Below, piece by piece: positions 48,457-48,493 of a stretch of DNA of 48,493 bases (positions are counted from its first letter, which is position 1; each line of letters opens with the position of its first letter). The position numbers were made by a program, and so were the translations under genes. The notes under the pieces are model-generated. The model was not told where the DNA came from. It did not search any database and worked only from the letters and a program-made list of their open reading frames with translations. The stretch spans positions 1 through 48,493 of the IMG/VR virus record IMGVR_UViG_3300003702_000951; one strand, 5' to 3'. Source of the DNA: a virus.

Positions 48457-48493
48457 TTATATTTCCTGTATTTTTGCCATCATAATCTCAATC
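48457..48493 (-). CDS. C-terminal end of a gene cut by the window edge
   Basis: The minus-strand frame I-E-I-M-M-A-K-I-Q-E-I ends in TAA at 48457, two bases before the SufT-like ATG. The tight spacing matches the rest of the genome, so a gene probably ends here, but only 11 residues are visible and nothing can be said about the product. Confidence 0.3.
   Translation of the reverse strand, partial: IEIMMAKIQEI

Noticed and set aside
1-48493. Bacterial chromosome or prophage as origin, because of many host-type genes
   Set aside because: Host-type genes are interleaved with clamp loader, lysozyme, spanin-like and late octamers throughout, in overlapping order. No integrase or att site was seen. 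A chimeric assembly is still possible and is mentioned in the EF-G and PrkA findings.

Overview
The window reads as one contiguous piece of an AT-rich, T4-like tailed phage genome, probably a large marine myovirus. Direct evidence is a T4 gp44-type clamp-loader ATPase, a T4-type lysozyme with a spanin-like pair, a DexA-like exonuclease, copies of the T4 late-promoter octamer (TATAAATA and close variants) in front of genes, very dense packing with 1-40 base overlaps, and many small unrecognised ORFs. Almost everything is on the minus strand; short plus-strand islands lie at 189-902, 35797-36383 and 40655-43527. Around this skeleton is an unusually large set of host-type genes. The host is probably a marine proteobacterium, but this is inferred only from the style of those genes.

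Layout, left to right. 1-9.3 kb: QueC-like PP-loop protein, lysozyme, ClpA unfoldase, peptide deformylase, CbpA-like J-protein, i-/o-spanin-like pair and hypothetical phage proteins. 9.3-17 kb: HAD hydrolase, clamp-loader subunit, a GroES-like gene broken by a frameshift, a DnaE-like fragment without its catalytic aspartates, a topoisomerase-type zinc-ribbon protein, a possible PD-(D/E)XK nuclease and several tiny membrane proteins. 17-19 kb: beta-class DNA methyltransferase, 7Fe ferredoxin and IscA-type Fe-S carrier. 19.0-25.9 kb: a tightly overlapping six-gene operon with a PLP-enzyme-like protein, a tryptophan-2,3-dioxygenase/radical-SAM fusion, an amidinotransferase, a small zinc-finger protein and two more radical SAM proteins. 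This is the best candidate for an undescribed system. 25.9-29.8 kb: EF-G, YqgE/AlgH protein, DexA-like exonuclease and a small membrane-protein unit with its own promoter and terminators. 29.8-35.8 kb: leucine-dehydrogenase-like enzyme followed by the complete SpoVR-YeaH-PrkA trio. 35.8-40.6 kb: MscS-like protein, ribosomal protein bL33, small proteins, B12-dependent ribonucleotide reductase and GMP reductase. 40.6-48.5 kb: three-domain 693-residue protein, DUF1353 protein, ferredoxin/flavodoxin-NADP reductase, phosphoglycerate-mutase-like protein, PRPP synthetase behind a structured non-coding region, deoxyribosyltransferase-like protein, ClpP and SufT-like protein.

How the parts may work together (inference). 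EF-G, bL33 and deformylase point to modified translation during infection. ClpA with ClpP, the J-protein and the GroES-like gene form a phage proteostasis set. Class II RNR, PRPP synthetase, GMP reductase and the deoxyribosyltransferase-like protein feed nucleotides to replication. IscA, SufT, ferredoxin and its reductase could supply the Fe-S clusters and electrons that the three radical SAM proteins need. PrkA-YeaH-SpoVR and leucine dehydrogenase suggest control of host starvation physiology.

Two promoter classes are visible. Sigma70-like sites with a shared AAGGTTGAC(A/C) -35 region lie at 16968, 18279, 29783 and 47177, and a fifth without that extension at 47129. T4-late octamers are present at many gene starts, six of them exactly 5 bases before the ATG. 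I saw no tRNA, rRNA, CRISPR array, insertion sequence or integrase. The only gene-free stretch over 300 bases is 46134-46445, which holds three hairpins and a late-promoter octamer.
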